Both the position numbers and the translations under genes were made by a program. A DNA stretch of 51,584 bases from Ilumatobacter sp. Its GTDB lineage: Bacteria > Actinomycetota > Acidimicrobiia > Acidimicrobiales > Ilumatobacteraceae. Shown here piece by piece: positions 15,708 through 23,890 of this stretch (position 1 is its first letter; each line of letters begins with the position of its first letter). The stretch spans positions 1-51,584 of the forward strand of contig JABDKP010000032.1 of assembly GCA_013002175.1 (NCBI GenBank), in the 5' to 3' direction. The notes below the pieces were generated by a model. The model made no database searches, had not been told where the DNA came from, and saw nothing but the letters and a program-made list of their open reading frames with translations.

Positions 15708-17240
15708 ATGCAAGTCCAGCCGGACACCGTCGACAGCGGGGGGCGCGAGCCGGCGGCTGCGTCGCGTCGCGGCCGCCTGCGACATGCGGTGCTGGGTGAC
15801 GGCCCGATCGTGCCCTTGTCGGTGGCGCACGGTCTGGCGGGTGCCGCAGATGCGTTCGTCTCGATCAGCCTCGCGGGCTCGCTGTTCTTCAACGTCAGCC
15901 CCGACGCGTCGCGCCGCCAGGTGCTGCTGTACCTGTTGGTCACGATGGCGCCGTTGGCGGTGCTCGCCCCGCTGGTGGGGCCGGCGGTCGACCGATTCCG
16001 ACGGTGGCAGCGGTACGTGGCGGCGACCTTCTACGTACTGCGTGCCGCGAGCTGCCTGGCGCTCGTGAGCTTCCTCCTCGACATCGCGTTCTACCCGCTG
16101 GCATTGGCGCTCCTGATCGCCAGCAAGGCCTCCGGGGTGGTGAAGCAGACCCTCGTCCAGTCGTTGGTCGACGACCCCGACGAGTTGGTCGCGACCAACG
16201 CCCGGCTGGCACGCTTCGCCAGCATCACCGCCGCGGTCGGCGCAGGGCTCGCAGCGGGCTTGTTGCAGGTGGGCGGCCCGGAGTGGACGCTACGCGTGGC
16301 GACCGTGCTGTTCGCACTGGCCGCCTACGTCATCCTGCGGATCAGACCGGGCGCGGCGATCGAGTTGGCGAGCGACGACGTCGAGTACGCGGAGACCCAT
16401 CTGCCCGTCGTCTTCGTCGGCTCGCTGGGCATGATGGCGATCCGCGCGGCCGTCGGGTTCTTCCTGTTCACGTTGGCGTTCACGCTTCGTCGCGACAGTC
16501 AGCCGGCATTCATCTACGGGCTCGCGGGTGGCTGCTACGGCGCCGGCGCGTTCGTCGGGCACTCGATCACCGGCATCCTGCGCCATCGATTCCGCGAGCA
16601 GCAGTTGATCGCATTGGCGATCGCCGCGCCGGCGGCGTTCACCGCGGTCGGTGTGCTCGGGGTGTCGACGCCCCTGCTGATGGTGATCGCCGCCATGGTC
16701 GGTCTGTCGACGACGCTCGGGCGGAACGCGTTCGACAGCCTGCTGCAGCGGCGGGCCCCCGAGGCGCTGCTCGGGCGCGCGGGCGCCCGGTACGAGACAC
16801 GGTTCCAGCTGGCGTGGGTGCTCGGCGGCGCCGTCGCGACGCCGATCACGCTCGCCCCGGAGGTGAGCATGATGGTGTTGTCGGCGATCTACGTCCCCGG
16901 ACTGCTCGTCTTCGAGAAGGCACTGCGCGACGTGCGCCACTTCGAGGAGACCGACAGCGACGCGCTCGCCGGTGCGCGCGAGCGACTCGTCCACGCGAGA
17001 CAGGCGTGGGAGGCGCGCGAGTTCCGGACCGCGATCGTGGATGCGTCGGCGGCGGCTGATCTTGCGCAGACCGTGTTCGGGCCATTTCGTGACCGAGCGG
17101 CGCGAGTGATGCTGGACGACCTGCGACGCAGTGCGATCGACCCGGCAGTCGACGTCGACCGGGAGGATGCGGTCCACGCGATCGAGACTGCACGGTCGCT
17201 GATCGACGAGATGCCCTCGGCGGTCGACGAACCCGGCTGA
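15708..17240 (+). CDS. MFS-like transporter with a soluble C-terminal helical domain
   Basis: 510 residues from ATG 15708 (another ATG at 15699 is in frame). About ten to twelve hydrophobic segments fill residues 40-410, with GPAVDRFRRWQR in the loop after the second segment, as in MFS carriers. The last about 100 residues are soluble and helical, with paired Glu/Arg (DALAGARERLVHARQAWEAR, then REDAVHAIETARSLIDEM). I cannot name the substrate. The C-terminal domain is unusual for MFS exporters and looks like a small helical bundle. Confidence 0.72.
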   Translation: MQVQPDTVDSGGREPAAASRRGRLRHAVLGDGPIVPLSVAHGLAGAADAFVSISLAGSLFFNVSPDASRRQVLLYLLVTMAPLAVLAPLVGPAVDRFRRWQRYVAATFYVLRAASCLALVSFLLDIAFYPLALALLIASKASGVVKQTLVQSLVDDPDELVATNARLARFASITAAVGAGLAAGLLQVGGPEWTLRVATVLFALAAYVILRIRPGAAIELASDDVEYAETHLPVVFVGSLGMMAIRAAVGFFLFTLAFTLRRDSQPAFIYGLAGGCYGAGAFVGHSITGILRHRFREQQLIALAIAAPAAFTAVGVLGVSTPLLMVIAAMVGLSTTLGRNAFDSLLQRRAPEALLGRAGARYETRFQLAWVLGGAVATPITLAPEVSMMVLSAIYVPGLLVFEKALRDVRHFEETDSDALAGARERLVHARQAWEAREFRTAIVDASAAADLAQTVFGPFRDRAARVMLDDLRRSAIDPAVDVDREDAVHAIETARSLIDEMPSAVDEPG

Positions 17241-17260
17241 GCGGCGAACCGGCTGGACCG

Positions 17261-17845
17261 TCAGCCGTCGGGTTCGGCCTGCGTGGCTGCCGAGATGACC
17301 TTGGCGCCCTCGTCGGACGCCACGATCTCGAAGCGCAGCGTCGCCTGATCCGCTTCCGATCGGTAGCGCAAGGCGGAGGTGGCCACCGAGGCGACGCCCT
17401 CGGGCGGCTCGTCGAGGACGAACATCACGCCCTCGTCCCTCACCGGACTGTCCTCCAGGCCGTCGTCGATCGCCTCGACCGATTCGTCGGAGAAACGCAC
17501 GACCGCATCGTCCGCGGTCGCTGCGACGACGTCGGCCTGCACGTTGATGTCGATCGTGCCGCCGGTGGACGCGGTGAGATAGATCACCGGCAGCCGGACG
17601 TCACCGTTCTCGTCGACGGTGGGCGGGTGCTGCTCGAGCTCCCAGTCGACGATCGCCGTGTACGCCTCGGCGGTCGTGACCTCCGGTGTGGGCGGTGTGG
17701 TCGATTCGGAACCGCAGGCCGAGGCGAGCAGCGCGACGGCCCCGAGCCAGGGGAGCAGACGTGCCGGGCCGCGCAGGATCCGCGCCGTGCCGGCTCTGGG
17801 ATCGAGGCTCCCCGAGCTGGGTTGGGGTGAGCGACTCGCTCCCAC
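17261..17845 (-). CDS. Putative lipoprotein of unknown function
   Basis: 194 residues from GTG 17845. A hydrophobic stretch LLPWLGAVALLASAC ends in a lipobox cysteine, so the mature protein would be lipid-anchored outside the cell; the signal is long because about 27 residues precede it. The mature part is acidic, with a Thr/Pro-rich start and a domain of mixed strands (AYTAIVDWELEQHPP, FVLDEPPEGV). No family recognised. The GTG start is supported by TAACGT six bases upstream. Confidence 0.7.
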   Translation of the reverse strand: MGASRSPQPSSGSLDPRAGTARILRGPARLLPWLGAVALLASACGSESTTPPTPEVTTAEAYTAIVDWELEQHPPTVDENGDVRLPVIYLTASTGGTIDINVQADVVAATADDAVVRFSDESVEAIDDGLEDSPVRDEGVMFVLDEPPEGVASVATSALRYRSEADQATLRFEIVASDEGAKVISAATQAEPDG

Positions 17846-17851
17846 ACCTGC

Positions 17852-17857
17852 ACGTTA
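17852..17857 (-). promoter_or_regulatory. -10 hexamer TAACGT, leaderless-type
   Basis: Minus strand, six bases before the GTG at 17845; same hexamer and nearly the same spacing as at 9187. Confidence 0.5.
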
Positions 17858-17905
17858 GGCGAGATCCGCGACCTCCACCGGCGCAAAGTATTTTTAGCAA
17901 AGGCC

Positions 17906-17938
17906 TTGCATTTCTCGATGTGCGTGGTAAAGTACGCA
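17906..17938 (+). promoter_or_regulatory. Promoter with inverted repeat, for the HBHA-like gene
   Basis: A -35 TTGCAT (17906-17911) and a -10 TAAAGT (17928-17933) are 16 bases apart, within the most AT-rich stretch of the region. The -10 lies inside an inverted repeat, TGCGT (17921-17925) and ACGCA (17934-17938), a possible operator, perhaps for the downstream XRE protein. The leader to the ATG at 18022 is about 80 bases, unlike the leaderless units. Confidence 0.55.
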
Positions 17939-18021
17939 TTACAGAACGCAGATCAAGCAACCCCCCGGCTCGATCTGCGTCGATCAACCCCCAGAACCCC
18001 CCGAACCACCAGGAGAATCCA

Positions 18022-18492
18022 ATGCGCGACAAGCTCACCACCGCCGTCAACGATCAGCTCAAGACGGTCACGACCAACCTCACCGAGGGCAACGAGCGGG
18101 TGCTCGACTCCGTCGTCGACGTGAACCGCAAGGTCGTCGACTTCTACGTCAAGACCGCCGACCGCGTCGCCGACCGCTTTGCGGCGCAGGCGCCGGCACT
18201 GCCGATCGAGGTCCCGTTCACCGACCGCATCCCGACCCCGGCCGAGGCCGGCGAGCGCTACCTCGACATGGTCGAGCGCCTCGTCGAGATGAACCGCGAC
18301 TTCAACGACCGCGTCGTCGGGCTGCTGCCCGCCGAGGTCCAGCCCGCAACGGCCAAGCCCGCCGCCCAGACGGCGACCAAGAAGGCTCCGGCCCGCAAGG
18401 CTGCGGCGAAGAAGACCGCGGCCAAGAAGACGACCGCCCGCAAGACGGCGGCCAAGAAGACGACCGCCCGCAAGGCTGCGGCCAAGAAGTGA
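18022..18492 (+). CDS. HBHA/phasin-like protein with lysine-alanine-rich histone-like tail
   Basis: 156 residues. Residues 1-115 are helical and charged with a regular heptad-like spacing (LTTAVNDQLKTVTTNL, VDVNRKVVDFYVKTADRVAD), as in phasins and in mycobacterial HBHA. Residues about 116-156 are a tail of KKxAARK-type repeats, encoded by a 30-base tandem repeat. HBHA of Mycobacterium has the same plan, a coiled coil plus a lysine-rich tail, binds heparan sulfate and also associates with lipid bodies. Here the role may be surface adhesion, granule coating or DNA binding. AGGAG lies six bases before the ATG. The next gene is an XRE regulator, as near hbhA in mycobacteria. Confidence 0.8.
   Translation: MRDKLTTAVNDQLKTVTTNLTEGNERVLDSVVDVNRKVVDFYVKTADRVADRFAAQAPALPIEVPFTDRIPTPAEAGERYLDMVERLVEMNRDFNDRVVGLLPAEVQPATAKPAAQTATKKAPARKAAAKKTAAKKTTARKTAAKKTTARKAAAKK
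18421..18489 (+). repeat. 30-base tandem repeat encoding the basic tail
   Basis: Units at 18421-18450 and 18451-18480 are nearly identical, with a partial third unit to 18489. Each encodes AKKTTARK plus two residues. The repeat is inside the HBHA-like gene and could vary in copy number. Confidence 0.85.
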
Positions 18493-18498
18493 CGATCC

Positions 18499-18519
18499 GG
18501 CGACGACTCGATCGTCGCC
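18499..18519 (+). terminator. Hairpin after the HBHA-like gene
   Basis: GGCGACGA and TCGTCGCC pair perfectly over 8 bases around CTCGA. It starts 6 bases after the stop. No T-run follows. Confidence 0.55.
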
Positions 18520-18530
18520 ACTGAACACGA

Positions 18531-18568
18531 CCACGAGGTCCGGCCGAGCACTCGGTCGGACCTCGTGG
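18531..18568 (+). terminator. Long hairpin between HBHA-like and XRE genes
   Basis: A 12-base perfect arm CCACGAGGTCCG pairs with 18557-18568, and inside it CCGAG pairs with CTCGG around CA, making an almost continuous 18-pair stem with one G-T pair. It ends 11 bases before the ribosome binding site of the XRE gene, so it may lower read-through and set the ratio of the two proteins. Confidence 0.65.
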
Positions 18569-18594
18569 TGGTCCGCCACGGAGGATGATGCGCG

Positions 18595-18972
18595 ATGAGC
18601 ACCCCAACCGACGAGCAGGAACCACGGCGCCGCGGCGTTGACGCGCTCGGTGACTTCATCCGGAGCCAACGGCGGATCGCCGAGCTGTCGCAGCGCGAAC
18701 TCGCCCGCCTCGCCGACCTCAGCGACGCCTATCTGAGCCAACTCGAACGCGGCCTCCACGAGCCGTCGGTGCGTGTCCTCAACGGTCTCGCGCAGGCGTT
18801 GAACGTGCCCGCGGACAAGCTGCTGAAGTTTCTCGGCCGACAAGACGACTCAGACGGCGCCGCGCCGTCGACCGAATCGGTGATCCTCACCGACGACGCG
18901 TTGACCGATGCGCAGAAGCAGTCGCTGCTCGACGTCTACCGCGCCTTCATCGCGACCAACGACCGCAGCTGA
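18595..18972 (+). CDS. XRE-family transcriptional regulator
   Basis: 125 residues. A helix-turn-helix of the Cro/cI type covers about residues 18-75: LGDFIRSQRRIAELSQRELA, then LSDAYLSQLERGLHEPSVR and LNGLAQALNVPADKLL. A short C-terminal helix (LTDAQKQSLLDVYRAFI) follows. It has no obvious ligand domain. GGAGGA nine bases before ATG is a good ribosome binding site. It follows the HBHA-like gene with two hairpins between; the pairing recalls Rv0474-hbhA of M. tuberculosis, where the regulator is upstream. It probably controls this pair. Confidence 0.9.
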   Translation: MSTPTDEQEPRRRGVDALGDFIRSQRRIAELSQRELARLADLSDAYLSQLERGLHEPSVRVLNGLAQALNVPADKLLKFLGRQDDSDGAAPSTESVILTDDALTDAQKQSLLDVYRAFIATNDRS

Positions 18973-18987
18973 GCCGGCGCCGCCGCG

Positions 18988-19755
18988 TCAGCGGTCGAGC
19001 GCGAGCAATCGGCCCGCGGCATCGATGACGATCCCGACCGCACCCGACTCGGCTGCGGCGATCACCGCCTCGTCGGGCGTCTCCTGTTGCGTCCGGTTGA
19101 CGAGGACGCCGGCCACGCATCCGGCCCGCAGCCCCGACGACGAGCACATCGTGAACAACGTGGCGGTCTCCATCTCGTAGTTCAACACGCCCATCGAGCG
19201 CCACTCGTCGAGCGACCCCCGGAAGCGGGAGACGACGCGGCCCGAGAACGTGTCGTACCGTTCCTGACCGGGGTAGAAGGTGTCGCTGGACGCGGTGACG
19301 CCGACATGCGTCGCCGCGCCCGTGGCGCGGGCGGCGGCGACGAGCGCAGTCGTGCACTCGAAGTCGGCGACCGCTGGAAACTCCATCGGAGCGAAGTGGA
19401 GGCTCGCCCCGTCCAGCCGCACCGCCGCCGTCGTGACGATGACATCGCCCGGCATCACGTTCGGCTGGATGCCGCCGGTCGTGCCGACGCGGAGGAACGT
19501 GCGGACGCCGAGCTGTGCAAGCTCCTCGACGGCGATCGACACCGACGGTCCGCCGATGCCGGTCGAGCACACGACGACCGGCGCGCCGTCGATGTTCCCG
19601 AGCCACGACGTGAACTCGCGATGTTGGGCGAGCGACGTCGGATCGTCGAGCCGCTCGGCGATCCGTTCGACCCGGGCGGGATCGCCTGGCACGATCGCCA
19701 GCGTCGCGCCCCGGATCATGTCCGCGGTCAATCCGAGATGGAATGTTCCGGTCAT
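18988..19755 (-). CDS. udp: Uridine phosphorylase
   Basis: 255 residues, close to the usual 253. Phosphorylase motifs: [18 protein letters not shown], then [39 protein letters not shown], and the substrate region [10 protein letters not shown]. The enzyme splits uridine with phosphate to uracil and ribose-1-phosphate for pyrimidine salvage, in the cytosol. The start is followed closely by the family's N-terminus; TACGTT lies six bases upstream. It is convergent with the XRE regulator gene. Confidence 0.92.
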   Translation of the reverse strand: MTGTFHLGLTADMIRGATLAIVPGDPARVERIAERLDDPTSLAQHREFTSWLGNIDGAPVVVCSTGIGGPSVSIAVEELAQLGVRTFLRVGTTGGIQPNVMPGDVIVTTAAVRLDGASLHFAPMEFPAVADFECTTALVAAARATGAATHVGVTASSDTFYPGQERYDTFSGRVVSRFRGSLDEWRSMGVLNYEMETATLFTMCSSSGLRAGCVAGVLVNRTQQETPDEAVIAAAESGAVGIVIDAAGRLLALDR

Positions 19756-19761
19756 GCGGGC

Positions 19762-19767
19762 AACGTA
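19762..19767 (-). promoter_or_regulatory. -10 hexamer TACGTT, leaderless-type
   Basis: Minus strand, six bases before the ATG at 19755. Confidence 0.5.
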
Positions 19768-19803
19768 GCCCTCCCGATCGGGGCGCGTCGAACCTCGCGT
19801 CGG

Positions 19804-20814
19804 TCAGTGGCCGGTGACGCCGTGGTACGGCCGCCCGGCCTCGTTGAACTCCGCGGCCAGCGCGAAATAGTTGTCGCCGAACGGGTCCTTGCCCTGCAGC
19901 GGGAGGGCTGCACGCCTGATCGTCCAGTCGTGCGGGGCGAGTTCGGCCGCCCGGTCGAAGTTCCGTGCCGCGCCGTCGGGGTCGCCCGCGCGGCGGAGGT
20001 TGGCGGCGATGCGGAAGTGCAGACGCGCTCGTTCCTCGTCGGGCGTCAGGTCATCGACCGCCGACTTCACCTCCTCGGCCGACATGTGCAACTCGTCGTC
20101 GCGGACCCAGCGCCGGATGCGGTCGAGCTGCCGGGCAGAATCGAGGCCGGTGATCTCGCGGAACGTGTCGCTCGCGAACGCGCTCCAATTCGGATGGACG
20201 ATCGTGTCGTCCTCGTCGATCATCACGACGGTCGGCACGTTGGAGATCGCGTACAACTCGGTCACGACGTGGTCGGCGTCGATCAGCACCGGATAGGTGA
20301 TGCCGTCGGCCGCCCCGCGGACCTTCTCGACGTCCTCGTCGATCGCGACCGCGATCACCTGGAAGTTGTCAGCGGCGAGTTCTTCTTGGAGTGCCTGCCA
20401 ACCTGGCAGATCGAGCAAGCAGCCTCACCAACTGGAGAACGCGACGAGCAACCGCTTCTTGCTGCGGTGGTCGGACAGCGCGACCGGCATGCCGTCGAGG
20501 TCGGGCAGCACGAAGTCCGGCGCTCGGAGGTCGCGCAGTGCCGCGCGTCGTCGGTCGCGGGGTGCGCCGATCGCCACGAGACCCGACTTCTCGTCGGCCG
20601 CGGCCGGCCGGTCGAGCAGATCGGCGATCGCCATGACATCGAGCTGGTCGCCGCTACGGATCGCTTCCGGATCGGGCACGATGACGCACGCGTCGTCCTT
20701 GCAGAGGCCTTGCGGCTTCAGCGTCCAGCCGAGCGTCGCCTCCAACTCGTCTGCGTCCACGAGCGGCCCGTCCTCGAGCAGCAAGACGTCGTTGGTCGTG
20801 GTGTCGTTGCCCAT
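19804..20814 (-). CDS. Probable selenoprotein: redoxin (AhpC/TSA-thioredoxin-like) with in-frame UGA
   Basis: Read through the TGA at 20427-20425, the frame gives 336 residues with Sec130 and Cys132. Part 1 (1-129) has an N-terminal region with QGLCKDDACVIVP and then the redoxin start, APDFVLPDLDGMPVALSDH and RLLVAFSSW. Part 2 continues immediately with GC-LLDLPGWQALQEEL, IAVAIDEDVEKVRG and the thioredoxin cis-proline stretch ISNVPTVVMIDEDD. The join places the UGA exactly at the redox-active position after the conserved Trp, where relatives have Cys. A 6-base hairpin with a GGU loop lies 15 bases after the UGA. The C-terminal third is helical, TPR-like. The start is taken at ATG 20814, seven bases from TACCGT. 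Alternative: a nonsense mutation or two separate genes, both less likely. Confidence 0.8.
20395..20409 (-). promoter_or_regulatory. SECIS-like hairpin
   Basis: On the coding (minus) strand CTGCCA pairs with TGGCAG around the loop GGT. The stem begins 15 bases after the UGA and the loop 21 bases after it. This fits the bacterial SECIS model (short stem, G-starting small loop, 16-37 bases from UGA). A lower stem CTTG/CAAG closes a symmetric 6-by-6 internal loop. Confidence 0.75.
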
Positions 20815-20821
20815 CGACAGC

Positions 20822-20827
20822 ACGGTA
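20822..20827 (-). promoter_or_regulatory. -10 hexamer TACCGT, leaderless-type
   Basis: Minus strand, seven bases before the ATG at 20814. It supports that start over the one 13 codons upstream. Confidence 0.45.
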
Positions 20828-20905
20828 GCGACTCTGCCGGGGGCCGCGGTCATCGGTGGCCGATCGCCCTCGGGCGTGACGACCGCGACCTTCCGACAGC
20901 GCCGT

Positions 20906-20911
20906 TATGGT
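20906..20911 (+). promoter_or_regulatory. -10 hexamer TATGGT, leaderless-type
   Basis: Six bases before the GTG at 20918. Confidence 0.5.
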
Positions 20912-20917
20912 GCCGCG

Positions 20918-22141
20918 GTGAACGAGCCGAACGGTGCACGGTCGGAGACGCGAGTCGTCGCGTTCCTCGCGTTCATCGGCATTCTGATGGCGTTCGGGAT
21001 CGATGCCGCGTTGCCGGCATACGACGAGGTGCGCGCCGACTTCGACCTCGATGCCCGCAACCTCAGCCCGGCGATCATCGGAACCGTCTACTTCGTCGGG
21101 ATGGCGGTCGGCCAGTTGTTCTTCGGGGTGCTCGCCGACCGCTTCGGGCGGCGACCGATCCTGTTGCTCGGCATCTCGGTGTACGCACTGGGAGCGCTCG
21201 GTTCAGCGGTTGCGACCGATCTCGAGGTGCTGCTCTTGGCGCGGCTCGTCTGGGGGCTCGGTGCGGCGGCGCCGACGGTGATCCGGTTCGCCATCGCCAG
21301 GGATCTCTTCCAGGGCGACGCGATGGCGAGGGTCGTCACGGTGGTGACCGCGGTCTTCCTGCTCGGGCCGATCCTCGCACCCGTCGCCGGTGAGGGCATC
21401 CTGCTCGTCGGCAGCTGGCGGATGGTCTTCGTCGCATCGCTCGGCCTGGCGGCCGTGGCCCTGGTCTGGACGATCCGCTTCGGCGAGACCCTCGCTGCCG
21501 AACATCGACGGGACCTTCGCCTTCGCCCGCTCGCCCAGACGTTCGTGGCAGTTGCTCGAACTCGGGTCACCCTCTGGGCGATCATCGCCCAGACGTTCTT
21601 CACTGCGGCGTTCCTCGTCTGGCTCGGGAGCGCGCAACCGATCCTGGACACCGTCTACGGACGCGACCGGCAGTTCACACTGTTCTTCGGCCTGTCGGGG
21701 GCCGGCATGGCGCTGGCGCTGATGTCGAACAAGCGGTTGATCGAGCGATTCGGGACCGCACCGATGGCGCTGCGGGCGGCGCTCGCATTCGTCGTCGTCG
21801 GCGTCCTCGGTCTTGCGGCAGCACTGGCGGCGGACGGTGTGCCGTCGGTCTGGGTGTGGTTCGGTTGGGCGGTGGTCGCGAACTCGTTGACGACGATCAT
21901 GACGCCGATGTCGGCGGCGTTGGCGCTCGAGCCGATGGCCGACAAGGCTGGTACCGCCTCGGCGATCCTCGGGTTGGCGCAGCTGGGGGCAGGAGCGCTG
22001 CTGGCCGCCGTGGTCGACGCTCAGATCGACGCGACGGTGACGCCGATGATCGCGGGCTCGTTGACCTTTGCCTGCTGCGGGACGCTGAGCCTGTTCGTCG
22101 CGACGCGTCCGGCCGCCGGCGCCGCACCGGCAGGGGCGTGA
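20918..22141 (+). CDS. MFS drug/metabolite exporter, Bcr/CflA type
   Basis: 407 residues from GTG 20918. Twelve hydrophobic segments can be traced. It opens with VAFLAFIGILMAFGIDAALPAYD, shows the MFS motif A GVLADRFGRRPILLLG after segment 2, and has RLVWGLGAAAPTVIRFAIARD, all typical of the Bcr/CflA subfamily (12-TM drug:proton antiporters). Export of a toxic compound is likely; the substrate is unknown. The GTG is preceded by TATGGT at six bases. It is divergent from the redoxin gene across about 100 bases. Confidence 0.88.
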   Translation: MNEPNGARSETRVVAFLAFIGILMAFGIDAALPAYDEVRADFDLDARNLSPAIIGTVYFVGMAVGQLFFGVLADRFGRRPILLLGISVYALGALGSAVATDLEVLLLARLVWGLGAAAPTVIRFAIARDLFQGDAMARVVTVVTAVFLLGPILAPVAGEGILLVGSWRMVFVASLGLAAVALVWTIRFGETLAAEHRRDLRLRPLAQTFVAVARTRVTLWAIIAQTFFTAAFLVWLGSAQPILDTVYGRDRQFTLFFGLSGAGMALALMSNKRLIERFGTAPMALRAALAFVVVGVLGLAAALAADGVPSVWVWFGWAVVANSLTTIMTPMSAALALEPMADKAGTASAILGLAQLGAGALLAAVVDAQIDATVTPMIAGSLTFACCGTLSLFVATRPAAGAAPAGA

Positions 22142-22168
22142 CCGCCGGCGCGATCCGATCGGTCGGCC

Positions 22169-23722
22169 TCAGCCGAGTTCGTCGGGCATCTCGGCTTTGC
22201 GTCGCTCGACGTAGTCGACGAGCTCGGCGTCGATCGCGTCGTCGAGGGGTGGCGGCTCGTACGACGCGAGGGCGGCCTTCCATGCCGCGTTGCCACGTTG
22301 CGCGGCGGTCGTTGCGCCGTCTTCGCGCCACTGCTCGAAGCTCGAGTTGTCGGCGATCGACGACCGGTAGAACGCGGTCTCGAAGTTGGCCAACGTGTGG
22401 GCCGTGCCGAGGAAGTGGTTGCCGGGCTCGTGTTCGCAGAGCGCCTCGATCGCCTGTCCGTTCGTCGACAGGTCGAGGCCCTTCGCGAATGTCATCATCA
22501 TCCCGAGCTGGTCGGCGTCCATCATGAACTTCTCGTACCCGATCGCGAGGCCGCCTTCCATCCAGCCGGCCGCGTGGAGCACGAAGTTGACCCCGGCCAT
22601 GACCGTCGGCAGGATCGTGGACGCCGACTCGTACGCAGCTTGCGCGTCGGGCAGTTTGGACGCCGTCATCGACCCGCCCGAGCGGAACGGCACACCGAGG
22701 CGCCGGGCGAGCGCAGCGACCGTGTACAGGACGAGCGCCGGCTCCGGCGTGCCGAACGTCGGTGCCCCGGTCGCCATCGACATCGACGAGGCGAACGATC
22801 CGAAGATCACCGGAGCGCCAGGCCGGACGAGTTGACAGAACGCCATGCCGACGAGCGCTTCGGCCAACGTCTGCGCCGCGACGCCCGCAGCAGTGGTGGG
22901 GGCCATCGCGCCGGCGAGGATGAACGGCGAGATCACGCACGCCTGGTTCGCGGCCGCGTACGTTTCTGCGGCGGCGAGCATCGTGTCGTCCCACACCAGC
23001 GGCGACGACGCGTTGATCAGCGACGACATCACGGTGCGCTCGACGCCGTCGTCGCCGCGCAGATCGCCACCGAAGCCGATCCGCGCCAATTCGATCGAGT
23101 CGGCCGCGCGCTCACCGGCGGTGACCGAACCCATGAACGGCTTGTCGCTGTACTTGAGATGCGAATACACCATGTCGAGGTGACGCTTGTTGACCGGGAT
23201 GTCGACCGGTTCGCAGACGGTGCCGCCCGAGTGATGGAGGTTGGGCGACAGGTAGGCGAGCTTGACGAAGTTCTGGAAGTCGGTGATCGTCGCGTACCGC
23301 CGCCCCTCGTCCTGGTCGTACACGAACGGCGAGCCGTAGTTCGGCGCGAAGACCGTCGCGTCGCCGCCGATCTGCACGTTGTTGGCGGGATTGCGGGCGT
23401 GCTGGGTGTAGATGCGCGGCGCGCTCGCGGTGACGAGCGAGCGGCACAGCCCGCGCGGGAAGCGGATGCGGGTGCCGTCGACATCGGCGCCCGCGTCGCG
23501 CCAGCGGTCGAGCGCGGACGGATAGTTGCGGAACTCGATGCCGACCTGTTCGAGGATCGTGTCGGCGTTGTACTCGATGATGTCGAGCCCTTCGTCCGAG
23601 ACGATTTCGTAGGGTTTGATCAGCCGCGTCAGATACGCGTCGCGTGGGGCGCGGTGCGCGGCGCGCGATGCGGCCCGTCCGGATCGGCCGCCGGACCGGC
23701 GTCCCTGGCGTGTGTCACTCAT
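22169..23722 (-). CDS. MttB-family corrinoid methyltransferase without pyrrolysine
   Basis: 517 residues. The TIM-barrel trimethylamine methyltransferase family is recognised from the region DEGLDIIEYNADTILEQVGI, NNVQIGGDATVFAPNYGSPF, and GYEKFMMDADQLGMM. No in-frame TAG occurs, so it is one of the non-Pyl members; characterised ones demethylate glycine betaine, carnitine or proline betaine to a corrinoid protein. The substrate here is open. The ATG 23722 has AAGGGG eight bases upstream. An arginine-rich stretch (about residues 3-30) precedes the barrel. It has its own promoter under the same tandem operator as the cluster at 24298-29169. Confidence 0.87.
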   Translation of the reverse strand: MSDTRQGRRSGGRSGRAASRAAHRAPRDAYLTRLIKPYEIVSDEGLDIIEYNADTILEQVGIEFRNYPSALDRWRDAGADVDGTRIRFPRGLCRSLVTASAPRIYTQHARNPANNVQIGGDATVFAPNYGSPFVYDQDEGRRYATITDFQNFVKLAYLSPNLHHSGGTVCEPVDIPVNKRHLDMVYSHLKYSDKPFMGSVTAGERAADSIELARIGFGGDLRGDDGVERTVMSSLINASSPLVWDDTMLAAAETYAAANQACVISPFILAGAMAPTTAAGVAAQTLAEALVGMAFCQLVRPGAPVIFGSFASSMSMATGAPTFGTPEPALVLYTVAALARRLGVPFRSGGSMTASKLPDAQAAYESASTILPTVMAGVNFVLHAAGWMEGGLAIGYEKFMMDADQLGMMMTFAKGLDLSTNGQAIEALCEHEPGNHFLGTAHTLANFETAFYRSSIADNSSFEQWREDGATTAAQRGNAAWKAALASYEPPPLDDAIDAELVDYVERRKAEMPDELG

Positions 23723-23753
23723 GACGTCGGTCCCCTTCACGCAGCGTCTCGGT

Positions 23754-23788
23754 GTCCCGCAATGCGGAACCGTTCCATATTACAGAAC
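23754..23788. promoter_or_regulatory. Tandem operator at the mttB-type promoter
   Basis: The first site, 23754-23770, reads as GTTCCGCAATGCGGAAC with one change. The second, 23772-23788, keeps GTTC and GAAC ends with TATTA at its centre; the centres are 18 bases apart. The minus-strand -10 TAATAT (23782-23777) lies in the second site. The same arrangement is found at 29211-29245. Confidence 0.75.
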
Positions 23789-23890
23789 AGCGACCCCCCG
23801 GGTGAACCGGTGGACACGATCCGCCGCGACGCCTACGGTCCATCACACAACGCAATGAACCGGCACGAGCCGGAGACCGGGAGGGTCGTC

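Noticed and set aside
19804..20814. Redoxin as a pseudogene or two separate genes
   Set aside because: The TGA lies precisely at the redox-active position, both halves are intact and in frame, and the hairpin fits SECIS spacing; random nonsense would rarely do so. Kept as a possibility in the gene entry.
19087..21393. Plus-strand frame of 768 codons across the uridine phosphorylase and redoxin genes
   Set aside because: It covers two recognised minus-strand genes and the promoter region between the redoxin and MFS genes; Arg/His-rich shadow.
22169..23722. Pyrrolysine use in the MttB-family protein
   Set aside because: The frame has no internal TAG and reaches a normal length, so it belongs to the non-pyrrolysine members.
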